Shown: one piece after another, positions 9,536 to 18,571 of the stretch
Layout: each line of letters starts with the position of its first letter
How positions within the stretch are numbered: the first letter of the stretch is position 1
Source of the DNA: Bizionia saleffrena
Lineage (GTDB): Bacteria; Bacteroidota; Bacteroidia; Flavobacteriales; Flavobacteriaceae
DNA length: 64,000 bases
Assembly (NCBI RefSeq): GCF_008086175.1
Contig: NZ_VSKM01000004.1
Coordinates: 229,018-293,017 of the forward strand
Reading direction: 5' to 3'
Position numbers and translations under genes: made by a program
The notes under the pieces: generated by a model
The model's database searches: none
Told to the model about the DNA's origin: nothing
Seen by the model: the letters and a program-made list of their open reading frames with translations, nothing else

Positions 9536-12019
9536 ATGAAACACCCCCTACTCTTATTACTTATTTTACTTTTTAATGTGCCCACTACGGCGCAGGCAAA
9601 GAAGAAATATACGATAACTCGAGCAAGTATTGCGCCTAAAATTGATGGTATTTTAAGCGATAATATTTGGCAAAATGCTCAAATAGCATCAGATTTTATA
9701 CAGTTTAAACCAACGTTAGGAAAACCGGATCCTGAAAATAAACGCACAGAGGTAAAAATGGCGTACGATAATACAGGAATTTATATTTCGGCGTATTTGT
9801 ACGATGTGCCAGAAGATATGATGCGTCAATTTAATCAGCGCGATAATTTTGGTCAAAATGATTTTTTCGGAGTCGTTTTTAATCCTAATAACGATGCTCA
9901 GAATAACACCGAGTTTTTTGTGTTTCCTACAGGAAATCAAGCCGATGCTGTTGAAAGGCCAAATATAGGTGAAGATTTTGGTTGGAATGCTGTTTGGGAA
10001 AGTGCCGTTAGCGTGATGCCCAATGGTTGGATTGTTGAAATAAAAATACCATACCGCTGTCTCCGTTTTACAAAGCAAGAAAACCCAACTTGGGGTATTC
10101 AGTTTCATAGACATTTTAAAAAAACAAGCGAGCAATCGACTTGGAATCCCATAGATATTACCACAGGTAGCAGCATCGGGTTGTACAATGGTGAATTGGT
10201 AGGTATACAGAATATAGATCCGCCAACGCGATTAAGTTTTTACCCCTACGCGTCTTCTCTGGTCTCGCAATTTGATGGGAAAACGGACACCGATTTTGCT
10301 GTCGGATTGGACGTAAAATATGGTATTACAGAAAACATAACGTTGGATGCTACTTTAATACCTGATTTTAGTCAGGCTGGTTTTGATAATGTGCAATTAA
10401 ATCTTGGCCCTTTTGAACAACAATTTTCAGAGCAACGCCAGTTTTTTACTGAAGGTGTCGATTTATTTAATAAGGGTGATTTGTTCTATTCGCGACGCAT
10501 AGGAAGAAACCCTTCGGTATATCCAGATATTGACGAGAATGAGGACATTGCGGAATATCCTGAGAAAATTCAACTTCTAAACGCCGTTAAAGTGTCTGGA
10601 AGAACAAAAAAAGGTTTAGGAATTGGTTTTTTTAATGCCATCACCAAGAAAACATCGGTAACTATTAATACGTCTGAAACTAAAATAAATCCGCAGTCGA
10701 ACCTCGAAGAAACCATTCAATCTAAACGCAAACAAGTCATTGAACCTTTGGCCAATTATAATATAATGGTGTTAGATCAACAATTTAATAAAAACTCCTC
10801 AGCAACCATAATTAATACTAATGTGACTAGAAATGGTGATTTTAGAGACGCAAATGTTACGGCGTTACTCTTAGATTTAATAAATAAAAGCAACACGTAT
10901 GGTGTGGTTGGAGAAGCCAAAATGAGTCTTCTTAACGATGTCGACGGTAATAAAAAGGGATATAGTTCGTACTTAGGGTTTGGAAAAACAAGTGGCGAGT
11001 ACCGTTTTAATGTTTCGCATAATTATGCCGATAAAGATTTCGATATAAATGATTTGGGTATTTTAAACCGAAATAATTACAGTAACTTTTCTGCCAATGC
11101 ATCGTACCGTATTTTTGAACCCACAGAAACTTTAAACAATTTGTATATTGGTGTTTCTGGTAATTATAATAATTTAAGCGCGCCACTTACCTACACTGGC
11201 GCAAATGTAGGCGCTGAGTTTAACGCTACCACTAAAACTCTACACAGCTTTGGAATGAATTTTAATTGGAATATAGGTAAACAATACGATTTTTTCGAAC
11301 CTAGAAATGGGTTCGACAGTTTCTTTTTAACCGAAAATTATGCGCAAAGCAACTTCTGGATTTCTTCTAATTACAACACGTTCTTTTCTATAGATGCTAG
11401 CGCGGGTTATGCCAAACAATTCAACGCAGACCGATATGGGTTTAACAATTATTGGTTTTCTGTGGGCCCACGATTTAAATTTAACGATAAATTCCTGTTG
11501 GTTTTAGATTTTGAATTTGACGATTATACAAACGATCGCGGTTATGTTACTAAAGCAGATGGTAATATAATCTTTGGTCAGCGAGATCGCGTCGATATTG
11601 AAACCACTATTTCTGGAAATTATAATTTTAATTCTTTTAACGCGATTACTTTAAGCTTTAGAAATTATTTAGGAACAGTTACTTATGAAAACCAATTATA
11701 TAACTTACAAGATACTGGCCGTTTACAAGAAAATCCGGCCTATACGAAAGAGTCTATTGGTTACGACCCCGATATAAATTTCAATACGTGGAATTTAGAT
11801 TTAAGTTATAGCTGGCAATTTGCACCGGGTAGCCGTTTAACAGCACTGTATCGCAATTCTATATTCAATTTATCAGAAGCTTCACAAGATGATTATTTTG
11901 AAAGTTTAGGAAAATTGTTTGATGAAAATAAGCGAAATACCGTATCGTTGAAATTAGTGTATTTTATCGATTACAATGCGATAAAGACCCTTTTAAAAAA
12001 GAAATCTAAAACCATATAA
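9536..12019 (+). CDS. DUF5916 outer-membrane protein with CBM9-like domain
   Basis: The start is taken at ATG 9536 because MKHPLLLLLILLFNVPTTAQA is a clean signal peptide; a TTG 60 bases upstream only adds charged residues. The product is about 827 residues. It begins with a CBM9-like beta-sandwich (about residues 25-220: APKIDGILSDNIWQNA, WGIQFHRHF). A DUF5916 beta-barrel-like remainder follows, with many alternating aromatic strands and FFTEGVDLFNKGDLFYSRRIG. Members are abundant in Flavobacteriaceae and are predicted to sit in the outer membrane. No enzymatic role is established. Confidence 0.85.
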   Translation: MKHPLLLLLILLFNVPTTAQAKKKYTITRASIAPKIDGILSDNIWQNAQIASDFIQFKPTLGKPDPENKRTEVKMAYDNTGIYISAYLYDVPEDMMRQFNQRDNFGQNDFFGVVFNPNNDAQNNTEFFVFPTGNQADAVERPNIGEDFGWNAVWESAVSVMPNGWIVEIKIPYRCLRFTKQENPTWGIQFHRHFKKTSEQSTWNPIDITTGSSIGLYNGELVGIQNIDPPTRLSFYPYASSLVSQFDGKTDTDFAVGLDVKYGITENITLDATLIPDFSQAGFDNVQLNLGPFEQQFSEQRQFFTEGVDLFNKGDLFYSRRIGRNPSVYPDIDENEDIAEYPEKIQLLNAVKVSGRTKKGLGIGFFNAITKKTSVTINTSETKINPQSNLEETIQSKRKQVIEPLANYNIMVLDQQFNKNSSATIINTNVTRNGDFRDANVTALLLDLINKSNTYGVVGEAKMSLLNDVDGNKKGYSSYLGFGKTSGEYRFNVSHNYADKDFDINDLGILNRNNYSNFSANASYRIFEPTETLNNLYIGVSGNYNNLSAPLTYTGANVGAEFNATTKTLHSFGMNFNWNIGKQYDFFEPRNGFDSFFLTENYAQSNFWISSNYNTFFSIDASAGYAKQFNADRYGFNNYWFSVGPRFKFNDKFLLVLDFEFDDYTNDRGYVTKADGNIIFGQRDRVDIETTISGNYNFNSFNAITLSFRNYLGTVTYENQLYNLQDTGRLQENPAYTKESIGYDPDINFNTWNLDLSYSWQFAPGSRLTALYRNSIFNLSEASQDDYFESLGKLFDENKRNTVSLKLVYFIDYNAIKTLLKKKSKTI

Positions 12020-12070
12020 TTGTTGTGCCTTTTAAGCGAAAGCAGTACTTTGAGGCTTTAAATTTTATCT

Positions 12071-12736
12071 ATGATTAAAGCAGAAAATATCCATAAATAC
12101 TACGACGACCTTCACGTTTTAAAAGGCGTTAACATACATGTTAAAAAAGGCGAAGTAGTTTCGATTGTTGGCGCTTCGGGAGCAGGAAAAACAACGCTAC
12201 TTCAAATTTTAGGCACTTTAGATCATATTTCTAAAAAAGACACGGGTTCTTTACTTATTAACGGTACGTCGATTCCTGATTTATCCGAAAAAAATCTCGC
12301 TAAATTTAGAAATCAACATATTGGTTTTATCTTTCAATTTCATCAATTATTGCCAGAATTTACAGCCTTAGAAAACGTTTGTATTCCTGCATTTATAAAA
12401 AAAACACCAAAAGCCGACGCTATAAAAAAAGCCCAAGAGCTGTTAGACTTCTTAGGTTTATCGCATCGATACGACCATAAACCCAACGAATTATCTGGAG
12501 GAGAACAACAGCGGGTTGCCGTTGCACGCGCTTTGGTTAACAATCCAGAACTTATTTTTGCCGATGAACCTTCGGGGAATTTAGACAGCGAAAGTGCCGA
12601 AAATTTACACAATTTATTTTTTAAATTGAGAGATGAATACGGACAAACCTTTGTCATTGTTACACACAATGAAGATTTAGCCAATCTTGCCGACAGAAAA
12701 TTAACAATGGTGGACGGTAAGATTATGGACCAGTAA
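12071..12736 (+). CDS. lolD: LolD-type ABC transporter ATP-binding protein
   Basis: The 221-residue ATPase belongs to the LolD/MacB-like family. Walker A is [10 protein letters not shown], the signature is [15 protein letters not shown], Walker B is [12 protein letters not shown], and the switch His lies in VTHNEDLA. In Bacteroidota the LolD ATPase often sits apart from its LolC/E-like permease, as here. It is thought to power release of lipoproteins from the inner membrane. The CPBP protease gene begins two bases after its stop, so they are co-transcribed. Confidence 0.88.
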   Translation: MIKAENIHKYYDDLHVLKGVNIHVKKGEVVSIVGASGAGKTTLLQILGTLDHISKKDTGSLLINGTSIPDLSEKNLAKFRNQHIGFIFQFHQLLPEFTALENVCIPAFIKKTPKADAIKKAQELLDFLGLSHRYDHKPNELSGGEQQRVAVARALVNNPELIFADEPSGNLDSESAENLHNLFFKLRDEYGQTFVIVTHNEDLANLADRKLTMVDGKIMDQ

Positions 12737-12738
12737 AT

Positions 12739-13290
12739 ATGACGATACTTTTAAAAACAATTACTAGCTATTTAAAAAATCCAACATGTAATGCCTTAGA
12801 ACTCTCTATCACTGAGAAATTAAAACTCGTATTAAAAACGTTAGTTTTAGCTTTTGCCATTTCATTTTTTCTATCTATTTTAATTAGTATTCTAGAAAAT
12901 TTTAGCGTTTTCAGCATGGACCAGCACGCCACCACCGAACTTTTTAAAGACTACTCTCCACCAGTTATTTTATTGTTGGTTGCCATTGTTGCGCCTGTTT
13001 TAGAAGAGCTGCTCTTTCGTGCTCCCATTACCTTATTTTGTAAAAATAAAACTTTTTTTAAAACGGCCTTTTATGCGTTTACTTTACTGTTTGGATTTAT
13101 ACATATTTTTAATTACGACCTCACGCTTAAGATCTTAATCTTCTCTCCTATTTTAGTAGCTCCACAACTTGTTTTGGGAGTTTTACTCGGGTTTTTACGC
13201 GTAAAAATAGGCTTAGTTTACGCTATGGTTTTACACGCATTATTTAATGCCTCTTTAATAATACCAAGTTTATTATTTTTAGAGTCTTAA
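12739..13290 (+). CDS. CPBP-family intramembrane glutamic protease
   Basis: The 183-residue membrane protein has about five hydrophobic segments. It carries the CPBP (Abi/Rce1-like) motifs: EELLFR with the catalytic glutamate pair, His in FGFIHIFNY, and HALFNASL. The family contains intramembrane proteases, some acting on bacteriocins or prenylated peptides; the substrate here is unknown. It starts 2 bases after lolD and is followed by a separate gene after 77 bases. Confidence 0.87.
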   Translation: MTILLKTITSYLKNPTCNALELSITEKLKLVLKTLVLAFAISFFLSILISILENFSVFSMDQHATTELFKDYSPPVILLLVAIVAPVLEELLFRAPITLFCKNKTFFKTAFYAFTLLFGFIHIFNYDLTLKILIFSPILVAPQLVLGVLLGFLRVKIGLVYAMVLHALFNASLIIPSLLFLES

Positions 13291-13367
13291 AAAGGATTTT
13301 ACAGTTAAAAGTCAGCAATTCATCTTTTATAGCGAATAACAAGTGGCTATTCTAAACACTAACAAAA

Positions 13368-14132
13368 ATGACTACAGCAGAACTCAAAGAATTTTTAGAT
13401 ACCAAAGTGGAGTTATACAATAATCCTAGTTTTATTGCTTCGGATCCTATTCAGATTCCGCACCAGTTTTCTATAAAAGAAGATATTGAAATTGCTGGTT
13501 TTTTAAGCGCTACCATAGCTTGGGGAAATCGAAAAAGTATTATCAATAACGCTAACAAGATGATGGAATTATTGGAGCATTCGCCCTATGATTTTGTTAT
13601 AAATCACGAAGAAACCGATTTAATAAAACTTGAGAACTTTGTACATAGAACGTTTAACGGATACGATTTCGCCACGTTTATACAAGGGTTACAACATATT
13701 TATAAAAACCACAACGGGTTAGAAGCTGTATTTTCTAAACACGCTAATACGGAAGGTTTACAAGCTTCCATTCACCATTTTAAATCCGCTTTTTTCGAAA
13801 TAGAACATTTACAGCGCACCCAGAAACATATTAGTGATCCTTTTAAGAATTCGGCCGCAAAACGCATAAATATGTTTTTACGCTGGATGGTAAGAGACGA
13901 TAATACGGGCGTTGATTTTGGCCTTTGGAAACACATTTCGCCTAGTAAATTATCGTGTCCTTTAGATGTGCATTCTGGTAATGTAGCACGTAAATTGGGG
14001 TTATTAAAGCGAAAACAAAACGATGGAAAAGCGGTAAAGGAATTAGATGACGCCTTATATCAATTGGATCCAAACGATCCGGTTAAATACGATTATGCGT
14101 TATTTGGTTTGGGTGTTTTTGAGGGTTTTTAA
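13368..14132 (+). CDS. TIGR02757 family protein
   Basis: This 254-residue cytoplasmic protein matches the Bacteroidota family TIGR02757 as I remember it. Characteristic segments are FLSATIAWGNRKSIINNA, RTFNGYDF, KRINMFLRWMVRDD, and a C-terminal region ending in DYALFGLGVFEGF. The latter part loosely resembles a helix-hairpin-helix DNA glycosylase fold, but catalytic residues cannot be assigned with confidence. Length is normal. It stands alone before the sensor kinase. Confidence 0.82.
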   Translation: MTTAELKEFLDTKVELYNNPSFIASDPIQIPHQFSIKEDIEIAGFLSATIAWGNRKSIINNANKMMELLEHSPYDFVINHEETDLIKLENFVHRTFNGYDFATFIQGLQHIYKNHNGLEAVFSKHANTEGLQASIHHFKSAFFEIEHLQRTQKHISDPFKNSAAKRINMFLRWMVRDDNTGVDFGLWKHISPSKLSCPLDVHSGNVARKLGLLKRKQNDGKAVKELDDALYQLDPNDPVKYDYALFGLGVFEGF

Positions 14133-14227
14133 TAATTATAGACTTCGAAATACTGAATCTTTTATTTTTATATGATTATTATCTTAATTTTTTATATTTT
14201 TGTTTAACTTAATTTTAACATAATTCC

Positions 14228-15424
14228 GTGATAGCACCAAAAATACCCAGTAACGAGTCGGCAAGATTGGCTGCTGTTTACGAATATAAACTAATAGACA
14301 CCCTACCAGAAAGCGATTTTGACAATATTACTTCTATAATAGCGGCAATATTTAATATTCCTATTTCGCTTATTACGTTACTGGATGTTGACAGAAATTT
14401 TCTAAAATCGCATTATGGTTTTCCTTTTAATGAAGCACCACGAGATTTATCATTTTGTGGCCACGCGATAATGTGTGAAGACGATATTTTTATTATTGAA
14501 GACTCAAGAAAAGACGAGCGTTTTCATGATAATCCCATTGTTAAAGAACATAACGCCATTTTTTATGCTGGAGTATCGTTAATAAATCCTGATGGTTTAC
14601 CCTTAGGAACGTTATGCGTTTTCGATACGAAACCACGCAAACTTACCGCTTTACAAAAGCAGGTGCTAATTGCGATGGCCAAACAGGTAGTTAACTTATT
14701 CGAGCTTAGAAAACGTAATATTCAATTACGTGAAACAAAAGAAGAATTACACATTCAGAATGAAAATTTAAAGAATTTTGCTGGTCACGTCTCTCACGAT
14801 ATGAAAATGCCATTAGCAAATATGATTGTGACTACAGATATTTTAAGAAAGAAATACAATACTGTTTTAGACGCCAAAGGTATTGAATATTTAGATTATT
14901 TAAAACAATCTTCCTTTACGCTTAGCGACTATATTTCTGGGCTTCTTAATCATTATGAAAGTGATAAACTAGATAATGTAAGAGAAAGTTTCGATTTACA
15001 TTTACTACTCGAAGAGATTGTCGATTTATTAAATATAAATATCGATTGCGAAATTAATTTTCCTGAGATAAACGAAGAGCTTTATTGCAATCGCGCGGCT
15101 TTAGAACAGATTTTTCTTAATCTTATAGGAAATAGTTTAAAGTATAATGATAAGGAAAAAGTTATTATTGATATCGCATGTAAAAAACGAAAAAGTCAAT
15201 TAGAATTTAAGATTTCAGATAATGGAATAGGCATTCCTAAAGACAAGCAGAAAGAGATTTTTAACTTGTTTTCTACCGTTGGAAACTTGGATAGAAACGG
15301 AAATAAAGGACACGGTATTGGTTTGTCGACAGTTCAAAAACTAATCAATAATTTGGGCGGTAAAATTAAATTAGAATCAGAATTGGGTAAAGGCACCACG
15401 TTTTATTTTACGATTGCAATATAA
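14228..15424 (+). CDS. GAF-domain sensor histidine kinase
   Basis: Translation appears to start at GTG 14228, since the family begins with an IAPKIPSNE...RLAAV-like stretch. The 398-residue protein has a GAF domain (about residues 20-160), a short coiled coil, a HisKA box with the phosphoacceptor His in HVSHDMKMPLAN, and an HATPase domain (NSLKYN, DNGIGIPKD, GHGIGLSTVQKL). There is no transmembrane segment, so it is a cytoplasmic sensor. No response regulator lies next to it. The -7-like element TATTTTTG at 14195 may be its promoter. Confidence 0.9.
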   Translation: MIAPKIPSNESARLAAVYEYKLIDTLPESDFDNITSIIAAIFNIPISLITLLDVDRNFLKSHYGFPFNEAPRDLSFCGHAIMCEDDIFIIEDSRKDERFHDNPIVKEHNAIFYAGVSLINPDGLPLGTLCVFDTKPRKLTALQKQVLIAMAKQVVNLFELRKRNIQLRETKEELHIQNENLKNFAGHVSHDMKMPLANMIVTTDILRKKYNTVLDAKGIEYLDYLKQSSFTLSDYISGLLNHYESDKLDNVRESFDLHLLLEEIVDLLNINIDCEINFPEINEELYCNRAALEQIFLNLIGNSLKYNDKEKVIIDIACKKRKSQLEFKISDNGIGIPKDKQKEIFNLFSTVGNLDRNGNKGHGIGLSTVQKLINNLGGKIKLESELGKGTTFYFTIAI

Positions 15425-15450
15425 TTAAAACCTCCCTATTTTTGGATATA

Positions 15451-15484
15451 AAAAAAGCCAGATGATAAATTCATCTGGCTTTTT
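15451..15484 (+). terminator. Bidirectional intrinsic terminator
   Basis: AAAAAAGCCAGATGA pairs with TCATCTGGCTTTT around the loop TAAAT. It lies between the convergent kinase and M61 peptidase genes and works for both strands. Confidence 0.85.
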
Positions 15485-15500
15485 AAATATGCTATATATA

Positions 15501-17402
15501 TTATCCTTTTAACCAAGCTTGACGTAAGTCTTTTTGAGCTTGAGTTGCCTTAGGCATTTCTTTTAAACTTTGTCCTAAAGTATACGATTGTGTTAAGGTC
15601 GTTTTTACAACCACTTCTGTACCGTTGCGATCTAATTTAACATCTATTGCCGTTCCTGGTTGCCATACAAAGGCTTTAGAAAATATATTTTGTGCAGTCG
15701 CTAAAGTTAATTCTTCACCGTCAATTGTTTTAATAACATCACCTGGTAACACACCATTTTCAGCCCAAAAACTGTTGTTTTTTACAGCTTCAGAGAAAGC
15801 AATTGTTCCTTTAGCCATATCTGGTTTAAAGATAAACGCACCATTATTTTGAATATAGTTTGTTTTTACTTTAGATTCAGCAACCTCTAATCCTACCTTT
15901 GCAAAAAGTGCAGGGTAATCTATTGGCGTTGTTCCTGAAACGTGTGTTGTTAAAAAGTCCCCTATCGATGGGTATGTCATTGCTGTAATTTCAGCAAATA
16001 AATTATCGTCTTCAAACGGTTTGTTTTTTCCGTATTTTAAAGATAATTCCTTCATTAAAGATAAAATTCCTCTATTACCATTACTTTCTTCACGCATTAT
16101 GATATCTATAGACATTCCTATTAAGGCACCTTTTTGGTATACGTTAAGATATTGTGCTGCATACGGTTCATCTAAAACATTTTCACTCATTGCTGTAAAA
16201 CTCATAGTATCATCCATTGCAGAAGCCGTTTGGATTTTACCCATTATTTTATCGTAAAACTCTTCTTCAGAGCCTAAACCTTGATCGACTTGAAATAACG
16301 TTGCAAAATATTCTGTTACCCCTTCATACATCCATAAATGCTTAGAAAAACTTGGTGAGTTGTAATCAAAATAATGAACATCTTCAGAGTGCACACTTAA
16401 AGGCGTTACAATATGGAAAAATTCGTGAGAAACAACATCAATCATACTTTCGTAAAGCGCTGCTTCTGGCATCGATTCTGGCATAACAACTACCGTAGAT
16501 GTGTGGTGTTCTAAAGCACCGAAACCTTTTGGTGACGTTTCTGCACCATCAGAAAGGTATAAGTAAATATCGTAACGCGGTGTACTATTTACAGCTCCTA
16601 AGTACGCTTTTTGAGCTTGCATCATTTTTTGCATCACCTCCTTTAACTGACTTGCAGAATATTTTTTGTTTGGAGAATAGACACTCAATACGATTTTAAT
16701 ATCGCCCACCTGAAATTCTTCAACATCTAATTCCCCATAAAACATAGGATTATCAGTAATATCAAAATAACGAGGTGCAAAATAGGTTGATGTTGTAATG
16801 TTACCATCTTCACTCACTTTAGAACCCGTTTCCTGCAAAGCAGACGTGCGTAAAAATGAACTTGGTGCTGTAACTTCTAAATTATATTGCGCATTCTTTA
16901 AAGCATCGAAGTACCCAATAAACCCGTGTAAATTTAACACGTAGTTTGTTTCTTCAATGTTTGTTCCTGCTGGAGAAAAAGGCTGTTCTCCTCCAATACC
17001 GCCAACACTTTCCACATCGAAAGTATCGTTAACATAGTATTCAATTTTGTCTAATTGGGATGCATTTGTAATGGTCCAAGTATTAGTATCCAATTTATTA
17101 GAGGGCAACACATTCCCATTATAATCTAAGGCTTTGAAATCGTCTATATATTTTCCGAAATCACTAACAGAGTACGTCCCTTGTACCACTCTTGGTAATC
17201 TATAGGTTACCGTTTCTGCTGTAAAACGCCCCGGGTTAATACTTACAGGCACCTTGTCGTTTTCTACTTTTGTAAGGTCTAGAGCCGTTTCAATGGGGTT
17301 TGTTACCGCCAAATCGTTTCCGGTTGCCTTAGCTGTTTTTGCTGTGTTACAACCAACTAATAGCATACTAATGGCTACTGTGGTCAATACAATTTTCTTC
17401 AT
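15501..17402 (-). CDS. M61-family metallopeptidase lipoprotein with PDZ domain
   Basis: The 633-residue protein has a lipoprotein signal (MKKIVLTTVAISMLLVGC, lipobox Cys 18). An N-terminal beta domain (about 45-240) precedes an M61 catalytic domain whose zinc motif is HEFFHIVTP, with the downstream Glu in YEGVTEYFATL. A PDZ-like domain lies near the C-terminus (about residues 520-610: GVLPGDVIKTIDGEEL). M61 peptidases are glycyl or acidic aminopeptidases. Here it is probably a periplasm-facing, membrane-tethered enzyme. It is monocistronic. Confidence 0.92.
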   Translation of the reverse strand: MKKIVLTTVAISMLLVGCNTAKTAKATGNDLAVTNPIETALDLTKVENDKVPVSINPGRFTAETVTYRLPRVVQGTYSVSDFGKYIDDFKALDYNGNVLPSNKLDTNTWTITNASQLDKIEYYVNDTFDVESVGGIGGEQPFSPAGTNIEETNYVLNLHGFIGYFDALKNAQYNLEVTAPSSFLRTSALQETGSKVSEDGNITTSTYFAPRYFDITDNPMFYGELDVEEFQVGDIKIVLSVYSPNKKYSASQLKEVMQKMMQAQKAYLGAVNSTPRYDIYLYLSDGAETSPKGFGALEHHTSTVVVMPESMPEAALYESMIDVVSHEFFHIVTPLSVHSEDVHYFDYNSPSFSKHLWMYEGVTEYFATLFQVDQGLGSEEEFYDKIMGKIQTASAMDDTMSFTAMSENVLDEPYAAQYLNVYQKGALIGMSIDIIMREESNGNRGILSLMKELSLKYGKNKPFEDDNLFAEITAMTYPSIGDFLTTHVSGTTPIDYPALFAKVGLEVAESKVKTNYIQNNGAFIFKPDMAKGTIAFSEAVKNNSFWAENGVLPGDVIKTIDGEELTLATAQNIFSKAFVWQPGTAIDVKLDRNGTEVVVKTTLTQSYTLGQSLKEMPKATQAQKDLRQAWLKG

Positions 17403-17511
17403 TGTTTTTTATTTAAGTTGATGTCTTAACGCGGTAAGACGCTCAAAAATAAATTATGTTACACGCTTATTACTTAACATTTTGTTAAAAATTGTTTCCT
17501 TAAATTCGCTT

Positions 17512-18519
17512 ATGCAAAACTCATTAGTCAGTATCCTCATTCCGTTTAAAAACACGGAACACTACTTAACCGAATGTTTAGCGTCTCTTTTAAACCAAAC
17601 CTATACGCATTGGGAACTTATAATTGTCGACGACCATTCTACAGATAATAGCTACAACTTGGTAAAAAGCGTTGCAGATGCTGATTCTAGAATTACACTT
17701 TTAAAAAATGAAGGCTTCGGAATTATTTCGGCGTTACAATTAGCTTTTTCTTATTCTGAGGGAAAACTCATCACCCGAATGGATAGCGACGATATTATGC
17801 ATACTTCTAAAATTGAAACATTAGCTAAAAATCTTATAACACACGGAAGATACCACGTAGCGACGGGCTTAGTCCATTATTTTTCTGAAGAAGGCATTAG
17901 CGATGGCTACCGCAATTATGAAAACTGGTTAAACAAATTAACAATAACAGGAAACAATTATTCTAAAATCTATAAAGAGTGCGTTATCCCTTCCCCGTGT
18001 TGGATGGTTTACAAAAAAGATTTAGAAGCCGTAAATGCCTTTAATACCTCACGTTACCCTGAAGATTACGATTTAACATTTCGGTTTTATGACGCGGGAT
18101 ATAAAGTAATTCCTTGCGAAAACGTGCTACATTATTGGCGCGATTACACCACACGAGCCTCAAGAACCAATCCCCATTACGCACAAAATAGTTTTATAGA
18201 CCTAAAACTACATTATTTTTTGAAATTAAATAAGGATATCTCCCGACCGCTAGTGGTTTGGGGAGCAGGAAAAAAAGGAAAAACAATTGCCAAACGACTT
18301 ATTACTTTAAACATACCTTTTTACTGGGTGTGTAACAACCCTAAAAAAATTGGTAAACATATTTACAATCAAGAAATGAAAGCAGTCGGGAGTATTGCGA
18401 CTTTAGAGCATCCACAATGTATTGTAAGTGTTGCAAATCCTGAAGCGCAATCTCAAATTAAAAACTATTTCGAAAGTAACGATAAACAATCTATGCAAGA
18501 TTATTTTTTCTTTTGCTAA
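17512..18519 (+). CDS. Family 2 glycosyltransferase with C-terminal nucleotide-binding-like domain
   Basis: ATG 17512 is preferred over an upstream TTG because MQNSLVSILIPFKN is the standard GT2 start. The 335-residue protein has the GT-A motifs VDDHST and RMDSDD and the acceptor-region PEDYDLTFRFYDAGY. After about residue 245 a second segment, RPLVVWGAGKKGKTIAKRL, resembles a Rossmann glycine-rich loop, so the enzyme appears to be a GT2 fused to a small nucleotide-binding domain. The sugar donor and acceptor are unknown. It is not in a polysaccharide cluster. Confidence 0.88.
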   Translation: MQNSLVSILIPFKNTEHYLTECLASLLNQTYTHWELIIVDDHSTDNSYNLVKSVADADSRITLLKNEGFGIISALQLAFSYSEGKLITRMDSDDIMHTSKIETLAKNLITHGRYHVATGLVHYFSEEGISDGYRNYENWLNKLTITGNNYSKIYKECVIPSPCWMVYKKDLEAVNAFNTSRYPEDYDLTFRFYDAGYKVIPCENVLHYWRDYTTRASRTNPHYAQNSFIDLKLHYFLKLNKDISRPLVVWGAGKKGKTIAKRLITLNIPFYWVCNNPKKIGKHIYNQEMKAVGSIATLEHPQCIVSVANPEAQSQIKNYFESNDKQSMQDYFFFC

Positions 18520-18571
18520 AGGCCGTCTAAATTACAATTCATTTTCTATATTTGTTTAATCCCAATTAGCC

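Noticed and set aside
9716..10135. Minus-strand ORF of 139 codons inside the DUF5916 gene
   Set aside because: It is entirely antisense to a well-supported outer-membrane protein gene and has no recognisable motif.
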